From NCBI RefSeq assembly GCF_018863395.1, contig NZ_JAHKRR010000008.1:1-64000 (forward strand): a DNA stretch of 64,000 nucleotides, given 5' to 3'. The notes under the pieces were generated by a model, which did no database searches, was not told where the DNA came from, and saw nothing but the letters and a program-made list of their open reading frames with translations. Below, one piece after another: positions 45,825-55,693 of the stretch; positions within the stretch are counted from its first letter, which is position 1, and every line of letters starts with the position of its first letter. The position numbers and the translations under genes were made by a program. This DNA comes from Sinomicrobium weinanense. Lineage in GTDB: Bacteria > Bacteroidota > Bacteroidia > Flavobacteriales > Flavobacteriaceae.

Positions 45825-47585
45825 TTAGTGCAGGGTCGGGTCAAAAGAGCCTCCCCAGCCTACATTCTGTTCCAATTCCGGGTTTCTGTCCAAAACACCC
45901 TTTTGAACAGGAAAGAAATAGTAGTTCTCGGGAAGTGTACTTTGTTGTACTCCCGAACGGGGAACCTGCAAGGTAGAATACTTAAAGTCCTCTTCCACAA
46001 GCTCGTAATTATCCGCAAGTTCCCTGGCCTTTCCGATTTCCATTTCACTCTGATCCGGTTCGATAGCAATAGCCTCAACACCTTCTTTTATAGTTCCGTT
46101 AAGACGATCCAACAGGCGTAACCTTCTCAGGTCCCAAAAACGGTGGCCTTCAAAGCAAAGTTCTATGTTCCTTTCCGCCAATATGGCTTCTCTTACTTCT
46201 TCTCTGCTACTGGCAGTAATCCCATAATTTCCGTCAACACCGGGCTCAATACCCGCCCTTTCCCGGATCTGTTTAAGAATTGCCAAAGCTGTACCCGAAT
46301 TTCCGGTTTCATTGGCTGTTTCGGCATAGTTCAACATGACTTCGGCAAAGCGCATGAGTACAAAATCCAGGTCGTACTGCTGTACTTCGGCCTGGGTTAA
46401 ATGGAGAAGGCTGTTCTTTACAATAAAGAAACCGGTATATCGGTTTAAATTGGATGAATTTATATTCGCATTCGGATTGATCCCGAAATCATCCAGTTCA
46501 TGGGAAATTCCCAATGCGGTATACTGTTTTTTCCCGGTCTTTCCGGAAACTTCATATAGTTTCCCGTTCCAAACCACTGATTTATCAAACCTGGGATCCC
46601 GGTTTTTCCAGTAATTCTGCAAAAACTCCTCGTCAGACATGGTGTAAGCGCTTAAAGGATCATTGTAGAGCCTTCCGTCTTTCATGGGGAATTCTTTAAC
46701 AAATTGCCAGGTAGGGCAGGCACTTGCCGCGCCCCGGCTTTCTGAACCTGGACGTACGCCATGATCCCAGGCAGCGGTTTTGTTAGGGTAGGTATTAATA
46801 ACCGAGAATACCACTTCTTTATTTCGTTCTTCCAAAGCGATATCTGAATAATCTTCTACAAGGCCATACCCCTGACCTAACAACGATTCATAAGCCTCTT
46901 TATTCACAGCGTTCGCCTCCTGCCAATACGGATTATTCCACGGCTGGGAAGGGTTGAATTGCGGAGAAGCCTTATAGAGAAGTACTTTGGCTTTAAAGGC
47001 CAGCGCAAAATTCCCGTCAATTTTTCCGTAATCGCCCGATGCGGGAACAATATGCTGAGGCAGGAGTTCAATAGCGCTGTCGAGGTCTTCTTCTATAAAG
47101 TTAAAACATTCTTCGGTAGAATTTCTGGGTACATTCAGATCGTCTTCGTACCGGTCCTGTGGTACGGTAATATAGGGGACGCCTCCGTGGTGCTTGACCA
47201 TGTTAAAATAGGCATAGGCCCGCATAAAAAGTGCCTGACCGGTTATACCGTCTTTTACTTCCTGTGGAAGCGTTCCGTTTTTAACGTCAATAAGCGCCTG
47301 GTTTATGAGCCGGATCCTCGAGTAATCCCAGCTTTTAAAATTTCCATTTGAAATGGTTACTCTATCCGGGTACCATTCTATACCTGCCAGTTGTTGACTC
47401 AGTTTGTCAGCCCCGGAGTCCCAGTTTCCGAACATGGGATATAAATTGGCCATATAGGCATTGGCGAGGTTTTCGTCGTTCCAGACAGCATCCGGGCTGT
47501 AGCTGTCAATATTCTCTATGTCGAGAACATCAGAGCAGCCCGACAGAAAAATAAAAAGTCCGAATATGTATATTAGTTTGTTCAT
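45825..47585 (-). CDS. SusD/RagB-like surface lipoprotein of the fucose-type locus
   Basis: A 586-residue classical SusD lipoprotein (lipobox cysteine C17, LSGC). It shows ALFMRAYAYFNMVKHHGGVP near residue 122-141, FALAFKAKVLLYKASPQFNP near 200-219, MRFAEVMLNYAETANETG near 410 and FCFEGHRFWDLRRLR-type wording near 485 (LCFEGHRFWDLRRLRLL). The C-terminal PVQKGVLDRNPELEQNVGW is typical of the family. It follows its SusC gene after 10 bp and probably binds a host or algal glycan at the surface. Confidence 0.93.
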   Translation of the reverse strand: MNKLIYIFGLFIFLSGCSDVLDIENIDSYSPDAVWNDENLANAYMANLYPMFGNWDSGADKLSQQLAGIEWYPDRVTISNGNFKSWDYSRIRLINQALIDVKNGTLPQEVKDGITGQALFMRAYAYFNMVKHHGGVPYITVPQDRYEDDLNVPRNSTEECFNFIEEDLDSAIELLPQHIVPASGDYGKIDGNFALAFKAKVLLYKASPQFNPSQPWNNPYWQEANAVNKEAYESLLGQGYGLVEDYSDIALEERNKEVVFSVINTYPNKTAAWDHGVRPGSESRGAASACPTWQFVKEFPMKDGRLYNDPLSAYTMSDEEFLQNYWKNRDPRFDKSVVWNGKLYEVSGKTGKKQYTALGISHELDDFGINPNANINSSNLNRYTGFFIVKNSLLHLTQAEVQQYDLDFVLMRFAEVMLNYAETANETGNSGTALAILKQIRERAGIEPGVDGNYGITASSREEVREAILAERNIELCFEGHRFWDLRRLRLLDRLNGTIKEGVEAIAIEPDQSEMEIGKARELADNYELVEEDFKYSTLQVPRSGVQQSTLPENYYFFPVQKGVLDRNPELEQNVGWGGSFDPTLH

Positions 47586-47595
47586 TTTTGATCCA

Positions 47596-50500
47596 TTAAA
47601 ATTTAAAGTTCATTCCGAGGGAATATGTTTTCATAACAGGATAGGAATCGTAATTTTTCTGTTCGGGGTCGTGAAACTCCTTAACCTCTGAAATGGCAAA
47701 CAGATTGGTGCCGTTGAAAAATAATTGTACACTCGATACCCCTATGCTTTCCAGTATTTCTTTCGGCAGGCTGTACCCTATATTTAGATTCTTCAATCTC
47801 AGATAAGCCCCGTTGTGGATCCAGAAGGATGTGGCGCCTGTTCCGGATTCGTACCAGTTCTGCCCGACAACCCGAGGGTATTTAGCATCGGGATTTTCCG
47901 GGGTCCATACATCGCTTGCCCAAATCGGGTAGTAAGGGCGAACGGTCCCACCGTGTTGCCTCATACCTGCTCCTTCCTGGTTGCTTATGATACGATCGTA
48001 ATTGGTGACCCCCTGAAAATGGGCATCCAATGTGAGATTTCCCCAACCCAGGTTAAAGCCGAACCCATAGTTAATCCTGGGGATCGCATTTTTAGAAAGC
48101 AACTGAAAATCATTGCCGTCTATTTTACCATCGGGCCCCGGAGAGTAGCCATCGCCACGTACATCTTCAAAATAAAGTCCCCCTAAATAGGGATCCCTGC
48201 CGTACTGGGTAAACCCCTGGGCCAATAGTTCATCCAATTGTTCTTGTGTACGTATGATCCCCAAGGATTTTAAGCCGAAGATACGGTCAATGGGCTGTCC
48301 TATTTTCGATTCGGACGCTCTGAGTCCTCCCGGTTCAAAAATCGGGTCCTGATCAATTTTGTCCCATTGATCCCTGGCATAACCTATGTTTCCGTATACC
48401 GAATATTTAAATTTGCCGTCTTCTGAGTAATCGCGCCACATCAGCGAAAGTTCACCACCGCGCCAGGATCTTTCGGCATAATTTTCCGGGGCCAGAGACC
48501 TCCCGTAATTGTCGGGTAGTGTAACCAGCCTGGAACCTAAAATATCGACTTCTTTTTTTAAGAAAATGTCTATAGATCCGATAATCTTCCGGTCCAGCAT
48601 CTCAAAATTCACACCCGCATTATAGGTGGTCGACGTAGCCCAGGTAAGGTTAGGGTTGGGTGTTGCGCCAGGCCCGATACCACGGTAGAGGTCGGTCCCG
48701 AAAATATAACTGCCGGTATTATTATACGTATTGACAAATGAAAAAGGAGAGATCTTTTCGTTATTTATATCCAGATCATTCCCGGTAGTTCCGTAAGAGA
48801 CCCTTAGTTTAAGTTCATCCAACCAATCGGCCTCTGCCATAAAGGATTCTTCTGAAATTCTCCAGGCGGCTGAAAAGGAAGGAAAAAAGCCCCAGCGTTT
48901 ATTTTTCGGGAACAGGGTGTTCCCGTCATACCTGAACGAAAACTCGGCAATATACCGTTCGTTGAAATCGTAATTGACACGCCCTATGATCGACTGCCTG
49001 GCTCCTATCTCCTCGTATCCGCTACCGTATCTTCGTTCTGCATCGGTCGAATACACAAAATCCTGGTCGTAATTGGTCACGGGATCTTCGGCCTTGGCAT
49101 AAGCTCCGTACAAACCGTTTTCGGCCTGTTCGAATACGGCCATGGCCTTGATTCCATGATTTCCGAATCTATTCTCGTAGTTAAGAAACCAGTTCACCTG
49201 GTATTCCCAGGCCGTATTTATTTCATAACTTAAAAATTCCTGGTTTTGACTAAAGGTAAAGGTGTTGGTTTTATCGGGGTCCGGGGGCCCGGGAATAAAC
49301 CGGTTACCATCAGGGTCGGCCTGATTGAAAACATAATTTTCCTGAAAGGTCAGAAAATGTTTTCGCATATAATCTTCCGCCAGATAACTTCCTACAAATT
49401 TTGTGGACAGTCCCGGTATATAGTTGCCCAGATCAATATTCAGAGAGACTAAAGAACTCAGTTGCCGCTTTCTGGTTTTTATATATCGGTTTCCAACGAT
49501 CTGATCAATCACACTCCAGGCAAGCCAGCTCCCCATAGGTGTTTGAACAGGGTAATCGGTAATCTGATTACTTGGCGTACCATCGGCTTCTGTATAAAAC
49601 GGGTAGGTCTTTGGCCAGTTAAAAGTAACCCGGTAAAGATCGGAGACGTCATAATCGTCATCCGGAGAAAATGGCCAGTAAAACCGATCGTGATTTTGTT
49701 GGCTTGCCGCAAGGTTTACATCTAAAGTAATGCTTTTTGAAAGTTTGGCCGAAACATTTGACCGGAGGTTAAACTTATTGTAATCCAGCCCTTTAAAAGA
49801 ACCCTCCTGCCCGCGATAACTGGCCAGGGTGTAATAGGTGATGGCTTCACCACCCCCATTTACGCTCATGGTATAGTCCAGACTAGAAGGATTCCTCCAG
49901 ATCATATCATTGACATTATAATTTTTGTCCTTGAAATAATTGAACTCCGTAGGTCCGTTAGGTGGTGTGGTACCATTGAATTCTGCGACGCGGTTCTGGT
50001 AGATCAGTTCATCGGTAGCCGTGGTCAGATCGGAAAGAAGAGTCTGCGTGGGTGAAGATGCGGAATATGAGGCCTGAAAATTAAAAACCGGCTTTTGCTT
50101 GCGGCCTTTTTTGGTGGTGACCAGTACAACCCCGTTACCGGCCCTCGACCCGTATATGGAAGCAGTGGCGGCATCCTTTAAAAAGCTCAGCTGCTCCACT
50201 TCGTTCGCATTAAGAGCATCAAAGGCCTCTTTATCTCTTACAATGCCGTCAATGACGAACAAAGGGTCCCCGAAACCTCCCCGGATCCTTATACTCGAAG
50301 ATGCCCCGGAAAGACCGGAAGTGTTCGTTATATTCACACCGGGGGCACGACCGGCCAGGGTGTTTGATAAATTGCTCGTTGGCACTTCATTTAATTCTTC
50401 TGTATTTACTGAGGTTATAGCTCCCGTAATATTCACTTTCTTTTGCGTACCATAACCTACCACAACCACCTCATCCAGGGCGGAAAGTTCCGTTTCCAAT

Positions 50501-51135
50501 GTAATGTTTATAACGGAACGCCCTCCGACCGGAATTTCCTGGGTGGTATAACCGATGTAGCTGAAAATCAACACCCCGTCAGATGGTGCCTGGAGGGAAT
50601 AGTTACCGTCAAAATCCGAAACAACCCCCACAGAGGTATTTTTAACAACAACATTTACTCCCGGTATCGGGTCTCCCGTATCCGCGTCGATCACCGTACC
50701 TGTAACCGGGTCCTCTTGTCTTTCCTCCCGTCCTTCATCTTGTTTACGCTCCGGAACGGGATTGTCAGCGGCAGGTGACTTCTTCTTTAATATGATCTGT
50801 TTGTCGAGAACAGTATAGGTAACCGCCGTGTTTTTGAAAAGTATATCCAGGATCTCAAAGATGTCTTTCTTTTTGACCTTTATGGAAACCGGTGGATAAT
50901 TCTCTATAACCTCCGCATTACCCAGGAATTTGAAATCACTTTTAGATTCAATGGCCCGGAGAACGGTCATCACCCCGGCGTTTTCAAAATCGAGTGAGAT
51001 TTTTGTGTTCTGGGAATAATTACTGGCATAAATATTCGGCAATACAGCGAATAAGAACAATACGAGGAGTCGTATCTTTAGCGATAATTTAAACATGGGG
51101 AGATCACAGAGTTCCCCCTTTAGCAATAATTTCAT
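47596..51135 (-). CDS. SusC-type TonB-dependent transducer with STN domain
   Basis: A 1179-residue outer-membrane receptor. A signal peptide (to about residue 38) is followed by an STN domain (about 45-112, ISLDFENAGVMTVLRAIE to VLDKQIILKKK), a charged linker and a regulatory domain (145-220, VTGTVIDADTGDPIPGVNVV). Then come DEVVVVGYGTQKKVNITGAI, the plug, and the barrel ending LGMNFKF. The STN domain marks it as a signalling receptor that talks to the periplasmic part of FecR, whose gene lies just upstream. Uptake should therefore be induced by its own ligand. Confidence 0.94.
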   Translation of the reverse strand: MKLLLKGELCDLPMFKLSLKIRLLVLFLFAVLPNIYASNYSQNTKISLDFENAGVMTVLRAIESKSDFKFLGNAEVIENYPPVSIKVKKKDIFEILDILFKNTAVTYTVLDKQIILKKKSPAADNPVPERKQDEGREERQEDPVTGTVIDADTGDPIPGVNVVVKNTSVGVVSDFDGNYSLQAPSDGVLIFSYIGYTTQEIPVGGRSVINITLETELSALDEVVVVGYGTQKKVNITGAITSVNTEELNEVPTSNLSNTLAGRAPGVNITNTSGLSGASSSIRIRGGFGDPLFVIDGIVRDKEAFDALNANEVEQLSFLKDAATASIYGSRAGNGVVLVTTKKGRKQKPVFNFQASYSASSPTQTLLSDLTTATDELIYQNRVAEFNGTTPPNGPTEFNYFKDKNYNVNDMIWRNPSSLDYTMSVNGGGEAITYYTLASYRGQEGSFKGLDYNKFNLRSNVSAKLSKSITLDVNLAASQQNHDRFYWPFSPDDDYDVSDLYRVTFNWPKTYPFYTEADGTPSNQITDYPVQTPMGSWLAWSVIDQIVGNRYIKTRKRQLSSLVSLNIDLGNYIPGLSTKFVGSYLAEDYMRKHFLTFQENYVFNQADPDGNRFIPGPPDPDKTNTFTFSQNQEFLSYEINTAWEYQVNWFLNYENRFGNHGIKAMAVFEQAENGLYGAYAKAEDPVTNYDQDFVYSTDAERRYGSGYEEIGARQSIIGRVNYDFNERYIAEFSFRYDGNTLFPKNKRWGFFPSFSAAWRISEESFMAEADWLDELKLRVSYGTTGNDLDINNEKISPFSFVNTYNNTGSYIFGTDLYRGIGPGATPNPNLTWATSTTYNAGVNFEMLDRKIIGSIDIFLKKEVDILGSRLVTLPDNYGRSLAPENYAERSWRGGELSLMWRDYSEDGKFKYSVYGNIGYARDQWDKIDQDPIFEPGGLRASESKIGQPIDRIFGLKSLGIIRTQEQLDELLAQGFTQYGRDPYLGGLYFEDVRGDGYSPGPDGKIDGNDFQLLSKNAIPRINYGFGFNLGWGNLTLDAHFQGVTNYDRIISNQEGAGMRQHGGTVRPYYPIWASDVWTPENPDAKYPRVVGQNWYESGTGATSFWIHNGAYLRLKNLNIGYSLPKEILESIGVSSVQLFFNGTNLFAISEVKEFHDPEQKNYDSYPVMKTYSLGMNFKF

Positions 51136-51289
51136 ACTTTAGTAAAGTTTTATCGGGTTAATGATTATATGTCATAACTCAGAGATCGGGAAATGTTGGC
51201 GCATTTCCTGATTCTTTTTACAGGAGTGATAACTGGTCGGGTTGAAATATAATTCAGGTTATGTATACAGCTCTCATGATGATTGGTTT

Positions 51290-52429
51290 TTATGGTTTAT
51301 CAATTATAATGTTATCTCCGTTAATCTGATAGGAAAAAGGTTCACTTCCCTGAAAAGACCGGAGCACCTCTTCGATGTTTTCAACATCAAACTTTGCAAA
51401 AAAGCGCTTGTTTTCCAGCTCCTTGTACCTATTGGTAATTTGCACGTTGTAATGTCTTTCCAGCACCCTGATAATCTCCGAAAAAGGGCGGATCTTAAAT
51501 AGAAGGACTCCATCAACCCATGCGATGTATTCGGTAGTATCTACATCCTCTACCAGGATACTTTTGTCATTTCTATTGTAAACGGCTAACTCTCCGGGAG
51601 AGAGTTTAATCATATCATCTTTTGAGAGATCATTTTCCGAATCGTGATAGAGCCCTACAGAGCCCTCTACCAAAACCGTACTTATACTTTTATCTCCCGT
51701 ATAGGAATTTACATTGAATTTTGTACCAAGAACCTGAACATGAAATCCGTTGCTATTGACCATAAAAGGACGTTGCCTGTCTTTGGCCACATCGAAAAAA
51801 GCCTCACCCTCCAGGAAAACTTCACGCGGCTGATCTTCCAGAAAGGCCACGGGAAATTTAAGCCGGGAACCCGCATTGAGGCTTACTTTGGTCCCGTCTT
51901 CGAGCAACAGGCGAAATTTTTTGCCAAAAGGAACAGATAATTCGTTATACACTGCTTTCTTTGGAGACGTGGTATCACCACTTCGGTAATTAATAATACT
52001 GCCGTCATGGCGGGCAATGGTATTACCTTCTTTGTCCAGTATATTCGAAACCCCTTCTTCAGAAAGCTTTTTTATTTTTCCGTTGTGCAATTTAATGGTT
52101 ATGGTATCCGGGGGGATCTCTGTTTGGGAAGGCACGGACAATTTCATGTAAAGCCCTATGCCAAGAACGATGATCAGTATAGCCGCAACCCTGTAAAAAA
52201 CTTGTTTCCTTTTTTTCTTTTTAATGTCGATCCGGTGAAGTGTGGCAGTATATTCTTTTTCAAGATCGAGGGAGGTTAACTTTTTATTTACGAAATAATG
52301 ATCTTCTGCATATTTTTCAAATTCTTCCCGGTTGGCAGCATCGGCCAGGAGCGATTCAAGATCGAATAGTTCTTTCTCCGTAATCTGTCCGGATAAGTAT
52401 TTCACCACAAGCACTTTTAATAAAATCAT
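51290..52429 (-). CDS. FecR-type anti-sigma factor
   Basis: A 379-residue membrane protein from the ATG at 52429; thirteen more codons are open upstream but MILLKVLVVKYLSGQITEKE matches the usual start. The N-terminal cytoplasmic part would bind the ECF sigma factor. One membrane segment (VAAILIIVLGIGLYMKL near 73-90) follows, then the periplasmic FecR domain (about 160-250, with LPFGKKFRLLLEDGTKVSLN-like wording) and a DUF4974-type end (about 300-375). It lies between the STN-type susC and the divergent sigma gene. Confidence 0.92.
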   Translation of the reverse strand: MILLKVLVVKYLSGQITEKELFDLESLLADAANREEFEKYAEDHYFVNKKLTSLDLEKEYTATLHRIDIKKKKRKQVFYRVAAILIIVLGIGLYMKLSVPSQTEIPPDTITIKLHNGKIKKLSEEGVSNILDKEGNTIARHDGSIINYRSGDTTSPKKAVYNELSVPFGKKFRLLLEDGTKVSLNAGSRLKFPVAFLEDQPREVFLEGEAFFDVAKDRQRPFMVNSNGFHVQVLGTKFNVNSYTGDKSISTVLVEGSVGLYHDSENDLSKDDMIKLSPGELAVYNRNDKSILVEDVDTTEYIAWVDGVLLFKIRPFSEIIRVLERHYNVQITNRYKELENKRFFAKFDVENIEEVLRSFQGSEPFSYQINGDNIIIDKP

Positions 52430-52511
52430 ATAAAAAACCCCAATTACATACGTATAACAAGCCAACATGTAAAAACCCTTAAAAGATTACTGATTTTTTT
52501 TGATATTTGTT

Positions 52512-52523
52512 AACGTGCACGTT
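52512..52523. promoter_or_regulatory. Palindrome in the sigma/FecR divergent promoter region
   Basis: AACGTGCACGTT is a perfect 12 bp palindrome, 26 bp before the sigma factor start and 83 bp before the fecR start. It is a candidate binding site for a dimeric regulator controlling both directions. Confidence 0.4.
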
Positions 52524-52548
52524 TTTGAACTGATTTTTTGGTATCCGA

Positions 52549-53088
52549 ATGAACAATGAAACAGGAATAGTCGATAAATTAAGGAAAGGGGATCACGCCA
52601 TATTTAAAATAGTGTTTGAAGAATTCTATCCGTCAGTGGTAGCCTATGTGTTGACACTTACGGCAGATGATGCAAAAGCCAAGGACATTGCCCAGAGTAG
52701 TTTTATAAGCCTTTGGGAAAAAAGAAAAAAACTCCGGGAAAAATCATCTCTCAGGCCTTACTTGTTTAAAATTGCATATCATCTCTACATCAATCAATAT
52801 CACAAAGAGAAGTTCAGGAAAAAGGTACTGGAAGAATTTAAATACGACGCACTGCAAAAAATAATCCCCAAAGAAGAGGATCCGGATGATGACCGCCAGA
52901 AACGGTTAGGGGAAATTATTGACGCATTGCCGGTGAAATGCCGGGAAATCCTCATGCTTCATAAAAAAGAAGGTAAAAAATACAAGGACATTGCAGCTTT
53001 ATTGAATATTTCGGTCAAAACCGTGGAATCGCAAATGCGGATCGCTTATATAAAAATAAGAGAAGGGTTTGAAGCCGGAAAAAAATGA
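52549..53088 (+). CDS. ECF RNA polymerase sigma factor
   Basis: A 179-residue sigma factor of the Bacteroidota ECF group. Region 2 covers about 20-90 with AKDIAQSSFISLWEKRKKL (about 45-63). Region 4 covers about 120-172 with YKDIAALLNISVKTVESQMR, the DNA-reading helix. It is transcribed away from fecR, whereas in most such loci sigma, FecR and SusCD genes run the same way. It presumably drives fecR, susC, susD and itself when the receptor signals. Confidence 0.93.
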   Translation: MNNETGIVDKLRKGDHAIFKIVFEEFYPSVVAYVLTLTADDAKAKDIAQSSFISLWEKRKKLREKSSLRPYLFKIAYHLYINQYHKEKFRKKVLEEFKYDALQKIIPKEEDPDDDRQKRLGEIIDALPVKCREILMLHKKEGKKYKDIAALLNISVKTVESQMRIAYIKIREGFEAGKK

Positions 53089-53225
53089 ATAATGCCGGCT
53101 GTTGCACATTTGGAACGGGATGTGTATACAACAAGGTTTATCTTTACAGTTTCCCAAAAGCTCAGTTTTAACAAAAAACAGCAGGAACTGTGAGGTCGAA
53201 GATAGATTTTTAACTCTATATTTCT

Positions 53226-55607
53226 TTAAAATTTGATCTCAACGGATTTTTTTTCCTGGTTCCTGAAAACCACCAGTTTCAATTTCCCTCTCCAATTATT
53301 GGTCTGGAAAGATTTTAACAGGTCCGGGATACGGTGTATTTCAACACCTTCACTTTCCACGATAACATCACCTTCTCTCAACCCGGATTTCTCTGCAGGG
53401 CTTCCGGGCTCAACAATAATTATCAGCACTCCTGAACTTTCCGGAAGGCCGGCTGCCGAACGTTCGGCCAGAGTCTTCACATTTTTGATCTTTGTCTCCA
53501 GCCAATGCACAGGGCCCGGTGAATCTCCGGGGTTTTCATCCGATCGTCTCGCCAGCCACATATCCGGAATTTCAGGCTTTTTGGCGATCTGCTTTAAGGT
53601 TTTATCTTTAACTCCAAAGCTGTCCATGGGGAAGTTTTTAAATCCCAGTTTTAAAACCGGAGAATTTTCGGCAACGGTAAAATCACCGGCTTCGGGATCT
53701 GTGAACAACGGGTCTCCGTAACTACTGTTCTTATCGACCTTATGTGCCCGTGATGCTTCAATATCTTTTTGATCCATAAAAAAATTGTGATCTATTTCTT
53801 TGCCCCAACCTTGTAGCATGATATCCTTATGTGCCATAAAAACAATATTCTTTCTGAAAATATCTTCACTGTTTTTAAACCACACATGCGGATGAAAACC
53901 ATTATTAACCAATATGTTGTTTTCCACAATTCTCCGGAAACCTTCCCTGAGCTTTATACCCCCGTTAAGACAAAGGTTATTGTATATATGATAGTTTGAG
54001 GATCCGTCATCGAGATCTATATCCCAACCGTGATCACATCGAAAACGGTTATTTCTTATCACTGTGGTATCCTGCGCATCCCAAAAAGGCATTTCCGGAT
54101 GCTCTGAAACGATCTCTTCCATTTTTTTTCTATCGGGATGCCAAAAACGGTCCCGCCCCCATGAATTAAAGGAACCATGGTCCCCGGTTTCGAGAACGGT
54201 GTTAAATACATCATTATAGGCGATCAGGTGCCCTCCCCATGTTCCATCGCCTATATTTATCCCCGCCCTCGGAGTATCATAAATGCTGTTATTGCTTACC
54301 GTAATTTTCTTTGACATAGAGATTTCAACACCGGAGGATTGTTTTTCCAGGGTTCCGATCCTGTATATGAGATTATTATCTGCAATACACTCGTGAGGAA
54401 AATTATTATTCACAGGTCCGGGAACCGTATCCATTTCATTCAAAGGAACATATTCTTTATATTGAAACGAGGGAGAACGGACAATTCCGGGATCTCCTAC
54501 AAAACAAATTCCCGAAGCTCCACAATCGTGAATGTGATTTCCACGAATAATGGTCTTCTTATTATAATTACTCACAAAAACCGCATGTCCTCCCAAATTC
54601 CTGAATTCAGAATCCCTGATCTCTACATTTTCCGTTCCTTCAATAAAAACAGCACCGCCCCGATATACGGTCCAATCACTTCTTAAAAGGGGTTCGTATA
54701 TTTCGAAAATCGTTCTGCCCGTATGTTCAAAAGTGACTCCCCGAATGGAAAAATCCTTTACCGGGACATCCATACTGCCTTTGATCTCAAGCAGACCTTT
54801 TAAATGGACGGCTTCTACCAGGGCATTTTTAAGGTCTGTCCCTTTTTCGGGCCAATAGTATAATTTTTGAGTATCCTTGTCAAGAAACCATTCTCCGGGC
54901 GAATCGAGTTCTTCGAAGATATTTTCGACCATCCTGTATTCCTTGTGGGGGCCAAGACCCGGCCTGTTATTTTGGTGCCCACCTTCAAGCACGGCATTGC
55001 CGTTCGCATCGATTCCCGTTATCCGGTAATGAAACCCTCCCCATTCGGCCGCATGCATCACGTGAAAGATACCTCCTTCCGGATTGGACCACAACCCGAT
55101 CCTGTCTGCATCAATGGCATCTGCTGCATATCCGTTCCAGTGCCTGCTTTTTTCATCGTAATCCGGATATCTGGCCAGAATCTGCTTTTGACCGTCTATA
55201 AACAGATCCTGAACAGAAACTCCCTCTTCTATTGGTGCCTCCCATACACTATCGGTATATTTCTTCCACTTCAAATGAAGACGTTTGGAACCTTTAAGGA
55301 AAACCTTGCCGCTTCCTGCTCCGGCAATCTCCACATGGCTTAATTCGGGAGTAATGGCCAGGGAAGAATCCAACCTGTATTCTCCTTCCTGCAAATGGAC
55401 AATTATTTTAGAACGTTTATTATCCTTTCTTATTTCTCCTGCTTTAACCAAAGCATCGCTGATCTCGACAAAGGTACTGTCTTTAACAAAAGATCCAGGG
55501 TTGGCCTCTCCCCCTTTGATAACGTATAAATGGATATCTGCCGCATGTTCACAGCTCAAAAACAAAAGGGTACAAAACAGCAATGGTATACCAAACCCGT
55601 ATTTCAT
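53226..55607 (-). CDS. GH141-like parallel beta-helix lipoprotein with PDZ domain
   Basis: A 793-residue lipoprotein (lipobox cysteine C19, LSC). Residues 25-690 resemble GH141-type right-handed beta-helix glycosidases: LFIDGQKQILARYPDYDE near 135-152, then repeated helix coils with HAVFVSNYN, NHIHDCGASGI and NNSIYDTPRAGINIGDG. The last 95 residues (about 695-793) form a PDZ domain (IIIVEPGSPAEKSGLREGDV). Known GH141 members act on fucose- or xylose-containing pectin and xylan. The PDZ fusion is unusual. It lies next to a GH29 fucosidase gene on the same strand. Confidence 0.75.
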   Translation of the reverse strand: MKYGFGIPLLFCTLLFLSCEHAADIHLYVIKGGEANPGSFVKDSTFVEISDALVKAGEIRKDNKRSKIIVHLQEGEYRLDSSLAITPELSHVEIAGAGSGKVFLKGSKRLHLKWKKYTDSVWEAPIEEGVSVQDLFIDGQKQILARYPDYDEKSRHWNGYAADAIDADRIGLWSNPEGGIFHVMHAAEWGGFHYRITGIDANGNAVLEGGHQNNRPGLGPHKEYRMVENIFEELDSPGEWFLDKDTQKLYYWPEKGTDLKNALVEAVHLKGLLEIKGSMDVPVKDFSIRGVTFEHTGRTIFEIYEPLLRSDWTVYRGGAVFIEGTENVEIRDSEFRNLGGHAVFVSNYNKKTIIRGNHIHDCGASGICFVGDPGIVRSPSFQYKEYVPLNEMDTVPGPVNNNFPHECIADNNLIYRIGTLEKQSSGVEISMSKKITVSNNSIYDTPRAGINIGDGTWGGHLIAYNDVFNTVLETGDHGSFNSWGRDRFWHPDRKKMEEIVSEHPEMPFWDAQDTTVIRNNRFRCDHGWDIDLDDGSSNYHIYNNLCLNGGIKLREGFRRIVENNILVNNGFHPHVWFKNSEDIFRKNIVFMAHKDIMLQGWGKEIDHNFFMDQKDIEASRAHKVDKNSSYGDPLFTDPEAGDFTVAENSPVLKLGFKNFPMDSFGVKDKTLKQIAKKPEIPDMWLARRSDENPGDSPGPVHWLETKIKNVKTLAERSAAGLPESSGVLIIIVEPGSPAEKSGLREGDVIVESEGVEIHRIPDLLKSFQTNNWRGKLKLVVFRNQEKKSVEIKF

Positions 55608-55693
55608 TATGGAGTTATTTTATTCTTAGACAGTTCCTAAAACTTTATGTATTTCTATACTCCCACCTCTTGGATAAGTCATTATAGAAAAAA

